Assembly: GCF_001427105.1 (NCBI RefSeq) | Contig: NZ_LMGI01000001.1 | Coordinates: forward strand, 62,001-126,000 | Reading direction: 5' to 3' | DNA length: 64,000 nucleotides | Source: Sphingopyxis sp. Root154 | GTDB taxonomy: Bacteria > Pseudomonadota > Alphaproteobacteria > Sphingomonadales > Sphingomonadaceae | In this document: one piece after another, positions 62,604 to 64,000 of the stretch | How positions within the stretch are numbered: the stretch's first letter is position 1 | Layout: every line of letters begins with the position of its first letter | Notes under the pieces: model-generated | Told to the model about the DNA's origin: nothing | Database searches by the model: none | What the model saw: the letters and a program-made list of their open reading frames with translations, nothing else | Translations under genes and position numbers: made by a program

Positions 62604-63005
62604 TTAAGGCTCGAACGCCGCCAATATCGGGCACGGCCCCTTGTCGCTTGCCGCGCATTGGTCGGCGAGGCGCGTCAGCGCGGCGCGTGTCGCGGTCATC
62701 TGTGCGATCTTTTCATCAAGCAGATCGATCCGCTGCCGCGCCAGCGTGCGTACGCGCACGCGGTCATCGCTCGCCTCGAGCGCGAGCAGTTCGGAAATCT
62801 CGTCGAGGGTGAAGCCCGACGCCTGCGCGGAGCGGATGAATTTGAGGCGGCGGAGATCGTCCTCGCCATAGCGACGGATCCCGCCTCGCCAGCTGTCACC
62901 GCCGCTCCGCGCGGGCGTATCGAGCAGGCCGCGGCGCTGGTAATAGCGAATGGTTTCGACCCCGACGTCGCCCGCCGCCGCCAATTTTCCGATCGTGAGC
63001 TGCAT
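62604..63005 (-). CDS. MerR-family transcriptional regulator
   Basis: The 133-residue protein has a MerR winged helix (MQLTIGKLAAAGDVGVETIR, YYQRRGLLDTPARSGG, IRRYGEDDLRRLKFIRSAQA) and a dimer helix with IDLLDEKIAQMTATRAALTR. Two C-terminal cysteines, in DQCAASDKGPCPIL, match Cys117 and Cys126 of mercury MerR. The first mercury ligand (Cys82) is absent: the helix reads LLALEASDDRVRV. So mercury sensing is doubtful. I start at ATG 63005; a longer frame crosses the operator. It is divergent from the glutaredoxin-MauE gene, with the operator between them. Confidence 0.92.
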   Translation of the reverse strand: MQLTIGKLAAAGDVGVETIRYYQRRGLLDTPARSGGDSWRGGIRRYGEDDLRRLKFIRSAQASGFTLDEISELLALEASDDRVRVRTLARQRIDLLDEKIAQMTATRAALTRLADQCAASDKGPCPILAAFEP

Positions 63006-63008
63006 CGC

Positions 63009-63039
63009 TTGACTCCGTACCATGGTACGGACGCTATAT
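63009..63039 (+). promoter_or_regulatory. MerR-type promoter/operator with 19-bp spacer
   Basis: TTGACT (63009-63014) and CTATAT (63034-63039) are separated by 19 bases, the overlong spacing diagnostic of MerR-activated promoters. The spacer holds a perfect 16-bp palindrome, CCGTACCATGGTACGG (63015-63030), with GTAC-N4-GTAC half-sites. This closely resembles the mer operator of Tn501 (TTGACT, CCGTAC-N4-GTACGG). It directs transcription rightward to the glutaredoxin-MauE gene, and the MerR gene starts divergently four bases away. Confidence 0.9.
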
Positions 63040-63046
63040 GGGTGGC

Positions 63047-63784
63047 ATGACAAAGCAAGCAACCCTCCATCGCATGGTCATGCCGGGACACACCTGCCCC
63101 TATGGCCTCAAATCGAAACATCTGCTCGAAAGCCGCGGTTTCACCGTCGACGACCGCTGGCTGACGACGCGCGAGGAAACCGACGCGTTCAAGGCCGAGC
63201 ATGGCGTGAAGACGACGCCGCAGACCTTCATTGATGGCGTGCGCATCGGCGGTCACGACGATTTGCGCCGCCATTTCGGGCTGAAGGTCGCCGACCCCGA
63301 CGCGACGAGCTACACGCCCGTGATCGCGCTGTTCGCGATGACCGCGTTGATGGCGCTCGCGGCGAGTTTCGCGGTCGAGGGCAACGCCTTCACCCTGCGC
63401 GCCGCCGAATGGTTCATCTCGTTCAGCATGATCGTCCTCGCATTGCTCAAGCTGCAGGACGTCGACAAATTCGCGACGATGTTCCTCAACTATGACCTGC
63501 TCGCCAAGCGCTGGGTTCCGTACGCGAGCATCTATCCCTTTGCCGAAGGCCTCGCGGGCGTGCTGATGACCGCGCATGCGCTGCCCTGGCTTTCGATCCC
63601 GCTTGCCCTCTTCATCGGCGGTATCGGCGCGGTATCGGTGTTCAAGGCGGTCTATATCGACAAGCGCGACATCAAATGCGCGTGCGTCGGCGGCAGCAGC
63701 AAGGTGCCCTTGGGCTTCGTGTCGCTGACCGAGAATGTGATGATGGTCGCAATGGCGCTGTGGATGGCGCGCATGTGGTTCTGA
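63047..63784 (+). CDS. Glutaredoxin domain fused to MauE-type membrane protein
   Basis: The 245-residue protein has an N-terminal glutaredoxin-like domain (residues about 5-75: RMVMPGHTCPYGLKSKHLLE, VKTTPQTFIDGVRIGGHDDL). The active site is CPYG, so it is monothiol in place of CPYC. A MauE/DoxX-like membrane part with four helices follows (VIALFAMTALMALAASFAV, AAEWFISFSMIVLALLKLQ, FAEGLAGVLMTAHALPWLS, ALFIGGIGAVSVFKAVYID), with DIKCACVGGSS between helices, a CxC pair typical of redox MauE relatives. ATG 63038 lies inside the -10 box, so ATG 63047 fits a leaderless transcript. A later ATG at 63074 is also possible. It is the target of the adjacent MerR. Confidence 0.85.
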   Translation: MTKQATLHRMVMPGHTCPYGLKSKHLLESRGFTVDDRWLTTREETDAFKAEHGVKTTPQTFIDGVRIGGHDDLRRHFGLKVADPDATSYTPVIALFAMTALMALAASFAVEGNAFTLRAAEWFISFSMIVLALLKLQDVDKFATMFLNYDLLAKRWVPYASIYPFAEGLAGVLMTAHALPWLSIPLALFIGGIGAVSVFKAVYIDKRDIKCACVGGSSKVPLGFVSLTENVMMVAMALWMARMWF

Positions 63785-63862
63785 CGCGCTCCACCATCCG
63801 TCATTGATGAAACATGGGACTGGGCTATCAGGGGCGGTGATTCGTCCCCGGGGAGCCCAGCC

Positions 63863-64000
63863 ATGTTCAACCGCCGCCACTTCCTTGCCGGGGCGACGCT
63901 CGCCGGCCTTGCCGCCCCCGCAATCCTGCGCGCCGAGGGCGGTATCTTCCGCGAATTCCCGTTCAGCCTCGGCGTCGCGGCGGGCGATCCGGCGAGCGAC
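63863..64000 (+). CDS. PhoD-type alkaline phosphatase, 5' end only
   Basis: The first 46 residues are visible and run off the window. They carry a Tat signal (NRRHFLAGATLAGLAAPAIL) followed by REFPFSLGVAAGDPASD, which matches the PhoD N-terminus (FxxGVASGDP). PhoD enzymes are exported phosphodiesterase/phosphatases. The ATG has CGGGGAG at close range. The gene is on the same strand as the glutaredoxin-MauE gene but 78 bases later. Confidence 0.82.
   Translation, partial: MFNRRHFLAGATLAGLAAPAILRAEGGIFREFPFSLGVAAGDPASD

Overview
The window looks like a chromosomal segment of a GC-rich alphaproteobacterium of the order Sphingomonadales, most like Sphingopyxis or a relative. The evidence is high GC with GC-rich third codon positions, the sphingomonad-type gene set (UrcA-family protein, PEPxxWA-CTERM protein, tandem TraB/GumN proteins, DUF1254/DUF1214 pair, Cdc48-type ATPase) and extensive start/stop overlaps in operons. 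The genus is an inference; there is no rRNA here to confirm it.

Layout. 0-11 kb is an exopolysaccharide region: the 3' end of a membrane polymerase-like gene, a leftward operon (metallophosphoesterase, O-antigen ligase/polymerase, Wza-type export lipoprotein, Wzz/BY-kinase fusion), then rightward wecB-wecC (UDP-ManNAcA) and manA-manC (GDP-mannose). 11-21 kb is housekeeping: hslV-hslU, a RodZ-like protein, cpoB, tilS, ftsH, three small accessory genes, rpoZ and a phospholipase-D-type cardiolipin synthase. 21-28.6 kb holds a phospholipid methyltransferase-like gene, an MFS transporter, a Cdc48-type AAA ATPase, a LysR regulator, tRNA-Thr, a DUF1905 gene, a cyclophilin-type PPIase and tRNA-Ser.

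28.9-39.6 kb is a complete nitrate-assimilation cluster: nasT (ANTAR antiterminator) and nasS (cytosolic nitrate sensor), an RNA leader with two ANTAR-type hexaloop hairpins and an intrinsic terminator, then a nitrate MFS transporter, an alginate-export-type porin, nirB, nirD, nasA and the siroheme gene cobA. NasS should hold NasT until nitrate or nitrite binds; released NasT would then let transcription pass the terminator into the whole operon.

39.6-43.9 kb is an accessory, lower-GC patch ending at tRNA-Arg(ACG): a HEPN-like orphan, a frameshifted TonB-domain gene, a PEP-CTERM protein, a phage DUF6441 gene broken by several frameshifts, an AlpA-like stub and a small HTH gene. It looks like a decayed element inserted at the 3' end of the tRNA. 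44-61.6 kb returns to core functions: DUF1254/DUF1214, ppdK, glyS-glyQ, urcA, tandem TraB/GumN genes, rplY (L25/Ctc), pth, a GNAT enzyme, PhoX, a serine hydrolase, a CAP-domain protein and ychF. 61.6-64 kb has a 108-nt imperfect palindrome, an orphan putative immunity protein, a MerR regulator divergent from a glutaredoxin-MauE membrane fusion across a classic 19-bp-spacer MerR operator, and the start of a PhoD-type phosphatase.

The most interesting items are the NasT leader RNA, the MerR/glutaredoxin-MauE unit with an apparently leaderless transcript, the palindrome after ychF, and the decayed island at tRNA-Arg.
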